Origin: Mantis religiosa
Taxonomy: Eukaryota; Arthropoda; Insecta; Mantodea; Mantidae
Direction of reading: 5' to 3'
NCBI GenBank assembly: GCA_030765055.1
Contig: CM060947.1
Span: 54,809,891-54,873,890, forward strand
DNA: 64,000 nucleotides
Each line of letters begins with the position of its first letter. Within the stretch, counting starts at the first letter, position 1. A model generated the notes under the pieces. It worked only from the letters and a program-made list of their open reading frames with translations. It was not told the DNA's origin and ran no database searches. The position numbers and the translations under genes were made by a program. Below are positions 44,331 through 58,063 of this stretch, piece by piece.

Positions 44331-44975
44331 GTTCGGCCGCTCTTTCTCCGGCTCTGACATTTCTCGAGAGGGGGAAGCGGGTTGTTGCCAGTTCTTTAGC
44401 GCGAATTTCAAGCAGAGGAACATGCGTATTTGAAATATTTCACGAACCAGTAGCCATATTATTATAATAGCGATAATAATAGGGCTTACGAACACTAAAA
44501 ATCGGAATTCACCCACGAAAAATATACCAAAGAAAGTTTACCAGCCCAAGTAGCTAAAAGGCCACGTGGCTCAAACAAAGCTAACCTGGCAACATGGTGT
44601 TGGGTTCGGAAGCCACGCCTAGCAGCGACAATGCTGATTGGCGCTAGCAGACAGTTTTAACTTCCTGACCAGAGCACCGGATGTAGAGACTCCCAGTACC
44701 ACCAACAGACAGATGCAGTTATTGTGCGTGAAAGGTGTGAACGAAATATTCTAATAGAGTTTTGTTGTAATGAATATATTGCATGATAATGAAATTGCAA
44801 GTTGGATTTTATTGTTTTAAAGCTAATATGGTCCTATATTTTCATTTTAAGGTAAGTGTGTGTGTGTGTGGTGTTTTAGGGCCCGTCGACAGCAAGGTCA
44901 TTTGGGCCATTTTAAGGTAATTTTGACGATATGTTTTCAATTGCTCATTACTGTATGTTGGTACTATGAACCTTC
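44331..44975. other. GC-richer stretch, no gene assigned
   Basis: Contains CTTCCCCCTCTCGAG on the minus strand, which resembles CCTTCCCCCTCCACC at 44978 on the plus strand, so parts may be related repeat DNA in opposite orientation. ATTTTAAGGTAA occurs twice (44843, 44912). A P450 5' UTR exon here cannot be excluded but I see no proof. Confidence 0.3.
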
Positions 44976-45500
44976 CCCCTCCACCTCTTGCAGTCGCAAA
45001 ACGTCAGAGCCGGATCTACAACGGCCGGACAGTAGTGTCGCGAACTCGTATCTACGATCGCGCGGCTTGTTTACACAAAAGGAACTGATAGGCGGGCAGT
45101 GTGAAAACCAAGAGCCCGCAGACAAAGATAGCATGCAGATAAGGGTCTGCCAAGGCAAACAAACTGAGATAAATGGAAATTTCTGGGCTAATAGAGATTG
45201 TTCGGGTTCTGGTTTATTTTCGAATCGTCTAGAAATTCTCAGCGAGGTATTTAAGGGATTGTGACACGCCAGCGGGAGTGGCAAGTTGTGTAACAAGAGT
45301 AAGTGAGTCGCGAGAAGTAAGCAGAGAACAGTGTTGGTGTTGTAAACAGTGGAAGTTGAGTAAGCTGTTTATTATTGTCATCGACCTTGGTAGACTGTGT
45401 ACGTAACGTAACGCAGCTGTAATCTATAAGTATATTTCTACGGAAATAAAGAACATTTAGAATTTCGGCAAATTGGACTTTCAATTCTACGAACCCACAA
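44976..45500 (+). mobile_element. Possible solo LTR
   Basis: GC-rich segment with a TATA-like TATTTAAGG at 45248-45256 and AATAAA at 45445-45450 followed by ..GGACTTTCAATTCTACGAAC and CCACA. A promoter and poly(A) signal about 190 bases apart, with no gene following, suggests a solo LTR of a Ty3/gypsy-type element. No tRNA primer-binding site follows and no duplicated target site was found, so this is tentative. Confidence 0.4.
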
Positions 45501-48500
45501 AGTCACATTATGTATTTGTGTAAGCATTAGACATCCGATAAATAGAATACCTCATTACTGAACCTAAAATAACAATTGATTCAATACTTAACCTTCATTC
45601 ATGAGAAACACGGCGCACTTAGTAACTCACCTCATCTGGTGGCTGCTACTTTACTGCTCTGTAGCCACCTGGTGAATGTTGATAGAAGCAAAACCAAGTG
45701 ATGAGGGCACAGATGAGAACGTGTTGCGCGAAGTGAGGGTAATGCGATACAACTGGCTCCGCAACGATTCTAGCGTCCACAAGATTAATAATAAAAAAAT
45801 TTATATATATAAAGGTATTTCATATATGATACAAAGGGTCGCTAGAGACTTTTGCAATAAAGTCGCGGGCTTATGCTTGGTAACACCGCAACACTGGTGT
45901 GCATTTAGAACGAAAGTTCAGAAATCCAAACAGTAAACCTACATTTTACACAACAGGAGGTTCTGTTAGCGCTTCAGATGATTCTAATGCAGGGACGTAT
46001 TCCTAACAAAAAAGTGGGAGAACGCACACCTAAAAATTTTTATCAGAATTCTGCACTTGTAGATTCGCCTTCCTGATTCGGTGTCCTCAGCATGCGTACG
46101 ACTTTTTATGTATTCCACTAGATTCCACATACATATGTACAGGAGTTCCGTTAGTAGTCAAACATTATTTGAATGTATTTTGAATCTATATATGTTGTAT
46201 GTTTGCAGTATTTTGAATGTTAAATTAAGAAGGGTAATGAATTTAAAAAAGTGTAAATAATATTATTAGTAAGGGGACTGCGTCCTCCTCCGAAAAATAG
46301 TGGGAGGACGGCGTACATCCGCGTTGCCCCTCCACTACGACTCTAATGCATTCAGAACTACGATAGTCTTTACAAATCGAAACTATGCTTCTTGTTTATG
46401 GCAAAGCCGACTGCAGCACTTGAGATGTTTCCAATAGGAGAATTCTAAATCCAACAGTTACGACATAGAGCCTAACGGAGCACATTTTGAGCATCTGCTG
46501 TAAATAGACATTATGTTGATGTCGCAGTTATTGACCATTAATACATTTCCTGTTTAGCAAATATATGGCTTTGACTTAATTTTACACGATACACCTCAAT
46601 GAAGTATTTCCATAATTACTATTTGAATCTTTTGATCATTGATCACTAGTTTTCGCGAATACCATCGAATAGCTTAAAAGAACCCCCCTCCGCCCTCGTT
46701 ACTAGCAATCGCTGATAAACACACAGGCGCATGGCGAACCGACTTTCAAGCGCTGGCCTACTTTAGATTTCACCCGTTGTAAGTAGTGTCTGCCCAACAA
46801 GAAGGCAAGCGGGGCATGAAGAAAGAGATGGGTTTGAAATGTTTATCTGCTCTGTTAGTGGATCTGTTTACTACGAAATGAGTGTATGAGCGCGCATATG
46901 AGTCACTCATGCTACCAGATCTAATGCTCATTTCAGCAACTGCAGTGATAGGTATTATGCATGTGTGAGTTATGTGACAACACTGTGTATTTTACATGAA
47001 CCTAGCATCCTTATCATATCCAGAAGGTCAGCATAAACAGCAAAAGAGGTTAGATTACACATTCATCTGTCTTGCCTACTTGTGGTGGGCAGACAGTATG
47101 AACGTAGGCTTGGCTGTAAACCAAATCAAAAACATTATATTCTGATATCCTACGCTGTTGCCAGACTGTGCAGATAATGTATTCAGTAATGTTCAATTAT
47201 CTTCACTATTTTTAAAGATAGATGAAATTGTTATGGGACTTTTTATTCGTCATATTTGGATCTCCTAACTCGCGAAGTCTGCGTACTCATACCCCTAACA
47301 GTCTGTATTGTTACAGTGGGTTTTACCAAGCGTCAGCATCAAGCAGGTCTAATAGTCCTCCAGGTAGAACCAAACACGTATGAGAGCGTCAATTAATAAA
47401 AACAACTGCGTGCAACTTATGATATGCAGCATAATATACAGAAACTTGGTGATGATTAAAAATAAAGCGCTCTCTACGCATTGTTGGCAAGGAAAGGTAA
47501 TATACCTAAGGCGTTTCTTTAAAACGTATTGCAACTCAGTTAAGAAACTTGGGTCACATTTCATGTATTCATTCTTGACGACACTGTATTGCCAAACGTG
47601 TATTGTTATTAGAGATAGGAAGCTGAGAAAAATGCTTTTTTCCTTAGTATCTGAATATGAGTGCCAACATAATACATGCTAATTATGGGTCAATATAGGC
47701 CTGAAATGGAGGACTTCATTTGTCCTTTCTTGCCGTTTTAGTTTTCTTTAAATTAACCTTCTTTTAGCATTTTTGTTTCCTTAAGTTTTTTTTTTTTTTT
47801 TCAACGTTAACTTCTTTTGACTAACAGTTCAGCAGTGTCTAGCTTAAATTTCAATTTCTAATATGCCTTCTAAGACTGGCTACAGCACTAAATAGGTGAG
47901 AGGACTCTTTCTATTGCATTCAAGCCATTAGAACCTGCAGAGAATCTAGTTAACCTTCTCTAAATATCCAGTTGCTTTTGACCAGCATCCTGACAATGAC
48001 CTTGGTTTCACTGCAGTTTCCAGCAGGTGAAAGAAATCCTGGCCGCAAACATGCCAAAAACTAAGCCCAGTAAAACGTTTTTACGTCCTTTTTTTCCAAT
48101 CTTTAGATCCTTTTTTATATATTTTAGGTCTTTTTAAAGGTTCTTTTTAGACAATTTATAGGTCCTCAACTTTCTAGCCCCAATTTTTATAAATAGTAAT
48201 ACAAGCGATTATATCTGATGTTGGTTCTCTCCTAAAAGTTAAAATGGAAAAGTTACAAAATCAGTAGAATGTAAAATATTTCAGAATACGTACTTAAAAT
48301 GAAATGCAGGTTGATCTACCGCTAAAAAGGATAGGGTTGGCAGTACTGTTGTATGTTAGGTGATCTTATTGATGTACAATTATTTTAAACACCTGCTTTT
48401 TGTGTTTAATCGAGGTGCTAAAGCTACCACAGAGCTGTTTGATCGAAGGTGTTGAAAATGCTCTTTGTTGTCGATGTAACACTCTATCGAATAACATAAA

Positions 48501-49139
48501 ACACACTGTTAAAACAAGTTATTTCGCACGTAAAAGATTTACTTAAAAATTGTCAGAAACTTATGAAATTCAGCTAGAAGTAAGAAGATTTTATAGCCTT
48601 TTCATAGATATGATTCTGTTCTAAAATACGCAAGGGAGACAAGGAGAGACAAAATTATTAGATCTCATCTCGAGCGCCGTACATGCTGCTGGTCACGATT
48701 TATTTCATTCAAAAGGACGGAGAAACGAGGAGACGCTAATAACAAATTGGGCAAAAATGTTGAAATCCTTCCCATTACCAAATGATTCTGCTTCATTATC
48801 ATAAAACTTTCCATTGTTATTACGCACACTGCAATTCTTTGTGTCGTCGTACATGATCCTTAGCGAATCTGGGGGTGTGTGACCTTGAATCTTGTACTCG
48901 CTTGTCAATTAATGAAGTTAGCAAAGTTATTTGTGAGTCAGCTGTCGAACATTCAGAGCAACCGTCGTCTGTCAAACGCAAACTACGTAAGTACCTATTT
49001 CAACTGTTTTGAGTGTGCTTTGGTAGCATCCAAGAATAAAATATTTCTTTTAAATACATTGCGACCCTTATAAACAACGATGCTTCCATTCACATGTCAT
49101 AACGTTCTTTACCATTTCCATAGAGCAGGAAAGGTAGGT
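45501..49139. other. No gene seen
   Basis: About 3.6 kb with only short, unconvincing frames. Visible details: a hairpin GGTGGCT..AGCCACC at about 45637-45671; a GTCCTCC..GGGAGGAC pair at about 46280-46310; and loosely repeated TTTAGGTCCTTTTT-like units at 48080-48180. None identifies an element. Confidence 0.35.
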
Positions 49140-49204
49140 ATTGCATTCCATCCAAAAATTTGATATAGAGATTTCACTGGAATTATACGCTTTGATGATG
49201 ACGA

Positions 49205-49911
<707 letters not shown>

Positions 49912-49938
49912 GAAAGCCTCTTAGAAAAACATGTGTAT

Positions 49939-49941
<3 letters not shown>

Positions 49942-50021
<80 letters not shown>
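49942..50021. repeat. (GT)n microsatellite
   Basis: 40 GT units directly following CTCT, inside dispersed repeat D. Confidence 0.97.
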
Positions 50022-50023
<2 letters not shown>

Positions 50024-50600
50024 AACTCAAAAACGAAAAGGAAGTTAAATACCAAATCTGGTATTTGATTAGCATCTTCTGAAAATTCTACACGATTTTC
50101 AAGAAAATTCCACCACCCCAAGTTACCCCTTCATGGAAACATTTTCCATTTTTTTAACGATTCCAATGATTTCATTAAAATTCACAACATGTTTTAAGAT
50201 GCTTTCATGACAAATAAGCTGAATATATTGAATTTTCTAGGAGTAGCCTATGAAAACCTTTAATTCTGAAAAACAAGCATAACTGATAAAATAGATAAAA
50301 ACTTAATACACAGAATTTAGAACTCGCTAAAGTGTACAATTTATGTCAAATAGATTTTTGTGTGATTAATAATTTTTTTAGACATTCCTTGTTGATGGTT
50401 TGTATTTTAAAATACTTATACTTTTCTCAAACGAGAAGCAATTCGGATTCTTTTGTCATGAGCAGGCAAAGAGAATGAAATTTTTAAATCATCACTTAGC
50501 GATACACTCTTTAAAATTAGAACTATCACTTTACCTGTTTTATTCTATAAAAATATGTAATTATAAATTGAAGCTTTATCGGATTAACATAAAGTAAATA

Positions 50601-51562
50601 AAAGAATAAACTTTTGTAAGAATAATATGTTCAAAAATTAATAGAAAAGCTATGTGAATGCAATTTTATTTTGTGGGTAAAGCCCGCTATGATGTAGTGC
50701 TCATTCTGGCTAACTTCCAGTTTATTGCGTGTAGAGATGTATCTGCAATATCAGTACTTTTAAGGTTATGTGTCAAGTGTAAAAGAAGCGTTAGGACATC
50801 ATTTACTCCCAGGGCAATATACAAGAGATAGCAATGAACTATAAGTGAAATACTGCTGTCTGTTGATCTAAATGATGGCAGCAGAAATGTTAAAAAGTCC
50901 TTGTATCTGCTATTTATAGCCCTATGTAGATAATCATGTGGATTAGACTGAATTGTTGTTTCACCATCATGACATAGTTTATTCTCTGATACAGGGCTAC
51001 TCTCTTTGTTTTTGATAAACAAAATTAACAGTTGAGTTAAACCTTGATTTTTACGACCTTGTCCCTCTGACATGTGTACTACCGCGGTCTCTTTTCTCTG
51101 ATTGACTAATGTACACCTTTAAATTGAGGCAAACAAGCCTAATCCAACATAAGGTCATCCGACATAAACGCTGTCTTGATAGATTCACATCGTTTCGTCA
51201 TCCTGATAGGTATAAACCGAATGATCCCTTTACCTATTTGTTGTTAGGAACTTACATTTCAAATGCATTAACCTTGTTAGTAACATAAGTATTTAATTTA
51301 TATACAATTTAAAAAAAAACGTATATTTGACAATTTTCTTTGAATATATTGAAATAAACGATAATGTTAAACGGGAAACTATTTCGTATCTTCCAGCAAC
51401 CTATTCCACGAGAAAGGCAAGTAATACACATGACAATTAAGAAATAAGGGACAAAGTTATAGAGAACAGATCTAAGGGAATGTAATCAGGATTTCATAAC
51501 ATTTATGAATACTGAAATGTATATGTTGCTATTATTTTGTCTTTCTTCTTCTGAATTTTAAA
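50601..51562. other. No feature seen
   Basis: AT-rich sequence. A 128-codon minus-strand frame (50687-51073) has no motif I recognise and I do not call it. Confidence 0.4.
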
Positions 51563-51564
51563 TA

Positions 51565-53950
51565 CAAGGGGCGTCCAGAAAGTAACTTCTGTTTCAATTT
51601 ATCTCCGCTGCAGCGCTGCGATCGCAGTTCCGCACATTCGCGGTAGACGCTCTGTATCAAGGAGAAGAAACGTGTGCCATTGTGAGATCGCTGTCAGCCA
51701 CGTACGCTTTGTTGTGCTTGTTTACAATGTCGGTGTTGATTGAAAATCCCGCCACTTGTGAAGTCAGATCTGTGATTCGTTTTCTGAATGTTAGGAAAGT
51801 GAAACCAATTGAAATTTATCGGCAAATTTGCGATGTTTACGGACAAAATGCGATGAGTGATACAATGGTGAGAAGATGGGCCCGACAGTTCTGTGAAGGA
51901 CGTAGTGAAGTGCGTGATGAAGAACGAAGTGGGCGTCTATCTTTGGTTACAGAAGAACTGGTTCACGCCATTGGTGACAAGATCCAGGAAAACAGCAAGT
52001 TTACAATTAGTGCTTCGCTATGGAATTTCCCCAAATCTCACGAACACTAGTTCATGAAATTGTTACCGAAAAACTGAAATTTCGTAAACTTTGCTCACGT
52101 TGGGTGCCAAAGATTCTTACTGAGCAACTCAAACCAAAACGAATGGGTGGTGAACTTCAGTTTTTGACCCATTATGATGAAGGTGGTGAAGAATTTTTGA
52201 CACAGATAGTCACAGGAGATGAAACTTGGGTTTCTTACGACACCCCTGAAAGTAAGCGTCAATCAATGGAATGGAGGCACACCTCATCCCCAGCAAAGGT
52301 CAAGCCGAAACAAATCTTGACACCTCGAAAAATGTTGAGTACAGTGTTCTGGGACACGTTAATGTCAGAGGTTCTACTCCCATTAGTCCTGGACCCGTAG
52401 GACAAAGGACCCGGGCAACCTTCGTCCAGGGAGTTACCGAGCTGTCCCAAAAGGGCGCACGGCACCTCCGTGGGGCTTTCCATAGGGCAAGACCCAGAGA
52501 CTAACAAGGCCCCCCCCATCTGGTCCTGTGGACTCAAGACGGGATGGAAGTGGATACGCCACTTACACGCGCCAACTCCAAAATGGGAAGGCTACCGATA
52601 TGACCTCGGTGGTGCCGCCTGGCGATCTAGCACACCTTCTACTAGCTCTGCTGGCTAGTACGCGGGGATATTAATGGCTTCCCTCAACCCCGTCCGAAGA
52701 CGTACCCGATCTCCCACAGGTATTGGGAACCACTGCCTCCTCGAGTCCACCCCAATCCGAACAACTCCCAATCAGGGAGGGGCTCGAATGTTCGGCCCGA
52801 GGTTCCTCTAGTAACGTCAGAGGTACCACGAGTGCTAGGGGTTCGCAGCGCCCGCACCACGGCAGCTGAAAGGGACAGATCCCCTCCCCTTCGGTGAGTG
52901 TTCTGGGACAATGAATACAAGGTCTACTCCCATTAGTCCTGGACCAGTAGGACCAGAACCCGGGCCTCTCGGGTATATTTACCGTAGGACGGTGCCTATT
53001 TTAAAAACCGCCCCCCCCCGCGCTGCACGAGGCAACAGGACGGAAGTGGATACGCCACTTGCGCGCCGGTCCTTAATGAACCAGCTACCAATAACCTTGG
53101 TAGGGCCGCCGGTGTCTAGCTCACCAACTACTAGCTCTGCAGGCTAGCACCCGGGACTTATGAGGCAACCCTCTACCCCCTACGGGCGGCCAGTAGCCTG
53201 GCCGGAGGTATCCAATTGCCCGTGGGTGGCGGGAACACACTGCCCCCTCGAGTCCAACCCAATCCGAACAACTCCCATACGGGAGCGGCTCGGTATGTTC
53301 GTCCCGAGGTTCCTCTAGTAACGTCAGAGGTACCACGAGTGCTAGTGGTCCGCAGCGCCCGCACCTTGGCAGCTGAAAGGGTCGAATCCCTCCCCCTACG
53401 GGGAGTGTTATGGGACAGGAAAGGCATCTTATTCATTGATTTCTTACCGCGTGGTCAAACAATGAAAGCAGATGTTTATTGCGAGACACTTAGGAAATTG
53501 CGCCGCACAGAATAAGCGCCGAGGAATGCTGTCAAAAGGTGTTGTGTTTCTTCACGGCAACGCACGACCACAATCTGCAAATGCGACGAAAACATCCTAC
53601 AGGGATTTGGCTGGGACGTGTTTGACCACCCCCCGTACAGACCTGACCTCGCTCCTAGCGACTTTCATCTGTTTTTGCATCTCAAATATTTCCTTGCCGG
53701 TCAACACTTCAACAATGACGAAGAGCTGAAAGGATATGTTTCCAACTGGTTGAAGACACAGGCGGCAAACTTCTATGAAGAAGGTATACAAAAACTTGTG
53801 CCTCGCTATGACAAATGCCTGCAAAATTTCGGCAGTTATGTGGAAAAGTAGTTTAAGGGTTGTAGAATTTTGTGCAATAAATAATTTTTCTGTATCTGTA
53901 CACAATTTAATTTTATCATCAAACAGAACTTACTTTCTGGACGTACCTCG
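51565..53950 (+). mobile_element. mariner element (copy A2), interrupted
   Basis: TA duplications at 51563-51564 and 53951-53952; inverted terminal repeats of the type GTCCAGAAAGTAAxTTCTG. Transposase parts: MSVLIENPATCEVRSVIRFL, KPIEIYRQICDVYGQ, MVRRWARQFCEGRSEV (helix-turn-helix DNA binding), a frameshift near 52020, KLCSRWVPKILTEQLK, VTGDETWVSYD (first catalytic Asp), STVFWD, then the foreign insert, DRKGILFIDFLPRG, HGNARPQ, RPDLAPSDFHLF, NFYEEGIQKLVPRYD. The second catalytic Asp (normally HDNARPH) is Gly; the third is kept. The insert, frameshifts and lost Asp make it inactive. Copy A1 at 10403 is the same family. Confidence 0.92.
52357..53404 (+). mobile_element. GC-rich tandem dimer inserted in the mariner
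   Basis: Two related units, about 541 bp (52357-52897) and 494 bp (52911-53404), both with CTACTCCCATTAGTCCTGGA near the start, GGAAGTGGATACGCCACTT, CTCTAGTAACGTCAGAGGTA, and GGCAGCTGAAAGGG near the end. Units are separated and bounded by GTGTTCTGGGACA (52344-52356, 52898-52910; as GTGTTATGGGACA at 53405-53417), which is mariner sequence. GC content is far above the surroundings. I do not recognise the family; GGGTCGAATCCC near the end of unit 2 resembles a Pol III box B. No protein can be supported. Confidence 0.7.
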
Positions 53951-53952
53951 TA

Positions 53953-55455
53953 CTCTGTGCACCAAATTTTAATTTTTATACTTAAAAGTCGTTAAATAAA
54001 TGGCATAACGGCATCTTTATTACTGTATCAAAAATGCAGATCAAATATTTAAAAAAATGATTGGACATAGCTCATTAAAATGTTGTATGTCGTCACAACC
54101 TGGCAGGCTGAGGAACAGCCCGAGGATGGTTAATACGTGTGCGTTCCCTGAATAGGGATCAACCACGAAGTGGCGGGGATGTGAGTGTTGCAGGATGGCA
54201 GATGAAAATTTGGGTGGTAGGTGGGAAAGGAGGTAGCTGAATAGCTCCTCAACAGTTGTGGAATCGGGTGCACGCATTTCCTTCATGTTATATAGGGTCG
54301 TTGTATGGTAACCTTTACTCCCTTCCGCTCTTACTTGCTGTTTAGAGGAACTTCAGATAGCTAATTTCCGACTGAGGGTGCATTAGGGCAATGTTTCATT
54401 GTTGTTACTGCAAGTACTGTCAGTCAAACGTTTCTGTTGCTACATTAAACATGGTGGACCACTTATCTGTGGAAAAATGTGTTTATTTGCAAAATTTGCT
54501 TCAAACGCGAATATGCTTGCTATGTACCCGACATGTACCATCTACAAGAAAGACATGCAAATGAAAGTGCAAAGAAAATGGTGAGGGGTGACTTTCAAAG
54601 CCTGGGAAGTTCCAAATCATTTTCTTTAAAATAAGAGAGAAAAATGATTCAAAGAAGTAAGGCTACTCTTCAGTGCTCTTTCTATTGTACAGTCACGCGT
54701 ACGCCCTTATTGCATTGCAAGACTACTCACACTACAGTCAGACATATTCCGCTTCCCCTCTTCACTCAGATGTTCATATTTTTCCTACAACTGGCCCACA
54801 CCGCATGAATTGTTAGTCTAAAATGGAGAAAGTATGCAAGTCACACACTTTTGCTAACAGCTTAAAACTATACAAGAGTTTCCTTTTTGTCATCATTAAA
54901 AACCAATCTACGTAAAATACTATTGCTAATGTCATTGAAATATACTTATATTTACAGTTGAATTTAAAAGCGCCACATAAACCAAAACAAAAACAATAAA
55001 CTTCTCTTCACAGACTACAGAAACCTCCCGTGACAAAATCTACCAGTGCTTCCTAACCATCGAAGAGTTGCAATTGCTTCCGGAAGCCTACGAAGAATGG
55101 TGTTCAAGGTTACGAATGCATACATATATAGATATATTCAGTACTAAATGAGCTCGCGGAACTGTTCACTAGAATCTAAGCAGCGGTCAAATTGTTCGCA
55201 GCACCGTAGATGTTTGCGAATACATTTTGAAAATGTATTCAGAGCAAATAAAGTATTTTTGACATTAATTTTCTTCTTTTTCCCTTGAAATTTTTGGGAA
55301 ATAGGCACTTCCAGCGCCTCATTGCACGCTTCGCCACTGCATGCCATCGTCAATCATATGAGGATGCGGGTTGGTGTTAGTCATACATTCTAAGGGAAGG
55401 TCACAGAAAGTAAATCAGATAAAATCGATGATAGAAAAAATCAATGCTTAGTTCA
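53953..55455. other. No gene seen
   Basis: Includes an 81-codon minus-strand frame (54286-54041, KEMRAPDSTTVEELFSYLLS..) that may be old mobile-element coding DNA, but I cannot place it. Nothing else stands out. Confidence 0.35.
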
Positions 55456-57008
55456 GAGTGATCTTCAAAATCATTGTACAGGATGAGGAGGTAGAACAGT
55501 CTGATGTAGTAGAAATCATGAAGACAATCAAAGCATTAAAGAACAATAAAGCTGCAGGAGAAGATGGAATAGAGCCGGAATTACTGAAAAATGGAGGAGA
55601 AGACTGTTTGCAAATTAATTAAAGAAATATGGACAAAGGAAGAAATGCCTAATGACTGGAATGTGGGAATAATTTGTCCAATACATAAAAAAGGAGACAA
55701 GGCAGAGTGTGGAAATTACCGTGGGATTGTACTGCTAGATGGAACTTACAAGGTTTTTGGCAAGATACTTGTCATACGACTGGAGCAATGGTTAGAAAAG
55801 ATATTTGGGGATTACCAAGCAGGATTTAGGAAACAACGCTGTACATTAGACCATATTTTTATATTACGACAAATACTGGAAAAGTTTTGTAAATATGACA
55901 GTTTCATCAGCTGTATGTAGATTTCAAACAAGCGTATGATGCCTGGATAGAGCTAAAATTTATCAGATAATGAGAGAGTTCGGAATACCACAGAAACTGG
56001 TGAGATTGACAAGAATGACTTTGGAATTGACAAGATGCAGGGTTAGAATGGAACAAGATTTATCAGGTATGTTTACTGTGGAGAGGGGGTTGAGACAAGG
56101 AGATATGCTATCCATACTACTGTTTATTTTAGCACTGGAAAAAGTAATTCGACAATTACCCATAAACCCTGGAGGAGCCATACTTTCTCCAGATCAGTAC
56201 AAATAGTGGCATATGCTGACAATGTGGCAATTCTCGCAAGGAATATAAGAGCTCTTGAGAACAGTTATGTAGTGTTGGAAGAGAAAGCACAAGATCTAGG
56301 ATTGGTAGTGAACGTTAATAAAACCAAATATATGAAGATGGGAGGTGATGGGAGTGCAAGAAGAAGAGAACCTACAGTTAAATTACATGAGAAAGAATAC
56401 CAACGTTTGGAAAAATTTACATACCTGGGATCTATAGTAACAGTAGATAACAAAACATCAGTGGAAGTTCAAGAAAGAATAGCAAGTGGTAACAGATGTT
56501 TCTATGCCTTGTAGAATATGTTTAAATCAAGGAACGTCAGTAGGAATACTAAAATTAAAATATATACAACTGTACTGAGACCAATATTAATGTATGGCTC
56601 AGAAAGCTGGGTGCTGACAATCAGAGAAGAACAATGGTTATTACGGTGGGAAAGGAAGATCCTGAGAAATATATTTGGAGTGATAAAGGACTTGGACGGA
56701 TGGAGAATGCGGACTAACTTGGAGTTACAGTGACTATTTGGACAACTACATATAGTAGTGAAAATTAAACAAGGAAGAATAAGGTGGATTGGCCATTGCA
56801 GAGAATGCCGGAAACCAGTGTAGTTAAGAAGATACTCATAGGAAAGCTGTATGGCAGAAGGAGAAGAGGAAGACCCAGGAAAAGATGGGTAGATGATGTA
56901 GAACACGACTTGAGAAAGTTAAAGGCTGGAGAAGAAAAGCAGAGAACCGAGTAGAATGGAAGAGGGTGGTTAGTTAGGCCGAGGGCCTACATGGCCTGTA
57001 GCGCCAAC
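55456..57008 (+). pseudogene. LINE relic (endonuclease-reverse transcriptase type)
   Basis: RT region in order: LKNNKAAGEDGIEPELLKNG, WTKEEMPNDWNVGIICPIHK, NYRGIVLLDGTYKVF, YQAGFRKQRCTLDHIF, YVDFKQAYD (motif A), GLRQGDMLSILLFILALEKV, AYADN (motif C with the second Asp changed to Asn), VNKTKYMKM, YLGSIV, then RPILMYGSESW and the C-terminal RIRWIGH.., RRGRPRKRWVDDVEHDLRKL. Frameshifts near 55605, 55900, 55955 and 56206 and a stop at 56512 break it. The endonuclease is missing, so it is 5' truncated. Style is that of RTE-like insect LINEs. It ends at GTAGCGCCAACT and an (ATC)n tail. Confidence 0.9.
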
Positions 57009-57009
57009 T

Positions 57010-57086
<77 letters not shown>

Positions 57087-57087
57087 T
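57009..57087. repeat. (ATC)n microsatellite tail of the LINE
   Basis: 26 ATC units starting directly at the 3' end of the LINE relic, so this is the element's own simple-repeat tail, possibly lengthened later. Confidence 0.95.
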
Positions 57088-57418
57088 CAAAATCACTGTG
57101 AAATTCTGTTCGTTGGTTAACACTGAAGTATATACCTACATGAATACAAGCGTTGAAACAAAATGTTCCCGGTACGCGAGTGAATTACTACTGGTTTTAT
57201 GATACGTAGAAAGTCGTTTCGTTGGTAGATAGCCTTTGTTTTCCTCCAGTGAGTAATAAACAGACTGAGTGAACATTCACAACAATCGATATTGGGCTTT
57301 TAAAAAACCTGACGTATTACGCGAAACACCTCACTTAATCTGAGTTTTTAAATTGTTAATTTACCTAAAATGTTATATGGAATAAACTATATGCACTGTT
57401 ATTTTAATTATTTTGCAG

Positions 57419-57618
57419 AAAAATGTATCTGATTCTTACAATTCTGTTCTACATTGCTTTGATCATCATGATCGCAATTCCTACACTCATATTCATCATT
57501 CCTTACGACTACACCTGGCTGTTCAGGAGAGCAGATACTCGAGCAGTCATGAAGATTCCAGGACCGAAACCAATTCCTCTCTTGGGCAATGTTTTGAGCT
57601 TCAATTTACCTCACGATG
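57419..57618 (+). CDS. Cytochrome P450, first coding exon (second gene)
   Basis: The ATG is at 57423-57425, and a good acceptor TTTTGCAG ends at 57418, so an untranslated exon lies upstream. Donor GTAAGT follows 57618, phase 1. 65 codons: a hydrophobic N-terminal ER anchor (about residues 3-28, LILTILFYIALIIMIAIPTL), a basic stretch (FRRADTRAVMK) and the proline-rich hinge IPGPKPIPLLGN that orients microsomal P450s. This is the plan of CYP4-type first exons and fits a second, tandem P450 on the same strand. I searched the following 6.3 kb for exon 2 and found none; the intron is filled with mobile elements. The rest should lie to the right of the window. Confidence 0.88.
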
Positions 57619-57684
57619 GTAAGTAATAATACTTCTCTTTAAGTATATTCATCATTATCTTTTCTAATACGTAGAATACCTAGA

Positions 57685-58061
57685 GGACATATTGCATTCC
57701 ATCCTAAAATTCAATGCCAAAATTCACGTTTTGAGGTTTTCTCAATCCAAATAGAGCAATTTTATAAAAATATTCCTGTTGTGAACGGGATAGTTCAACA
57801 ACAAAAAGTCAGTTAAATACCAAACTTGCTGTTCAACTCATCCAACATGCAACATAAAGTTGTTGCCCCCCCCCCCCCCAAGAAAAATCACCTACCCCAA
57901 GCTACTCTTTACTTGGAATATTTTTCCCAATTTTAATAATCTCAAAAATGAACTAATAATTTAAATTAAAATACCACAGTTTAAAATATTTTCATGAAAA
58001 ACGTGAGTGTTGAACTTAATGGAAACAGCTCTGAAATTCTCTTCATTCTGAATCACTTTTG
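57685..58061 (+). repeat. Dispersed repeat D, copy 4
   Basis: TATTGCATTCCATCC, GTTAAATACCAAA, CACCTACCCCAAGCTACTC and CTCTGAAATTCTCTTCATTC in the family order; includes a C14 run at 57866-57879. The mariner at 58064 inserted at its TA, and the remainder resumes after 59876. Confidence 0.6.
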
Positions 58062-58063
58062 TA

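Noticed and set aside
44860..45264. 134-codon plus-strand frame
   Set aside because: No recognised domain; it lies in LTR-like, GC-richer DNA and starts in a GT run.
45676..45936. 86-codon plus-strand frame
   Set aside because: No motif, low complexity in part, and no splice or UTR context to support a gene.
52470..53515. Several overlapping frames on both strands (for example proline/arginine-rich ones)
   Set aside because: They are open only because the insert is GC-rich; the two units do not share a conserved frame.
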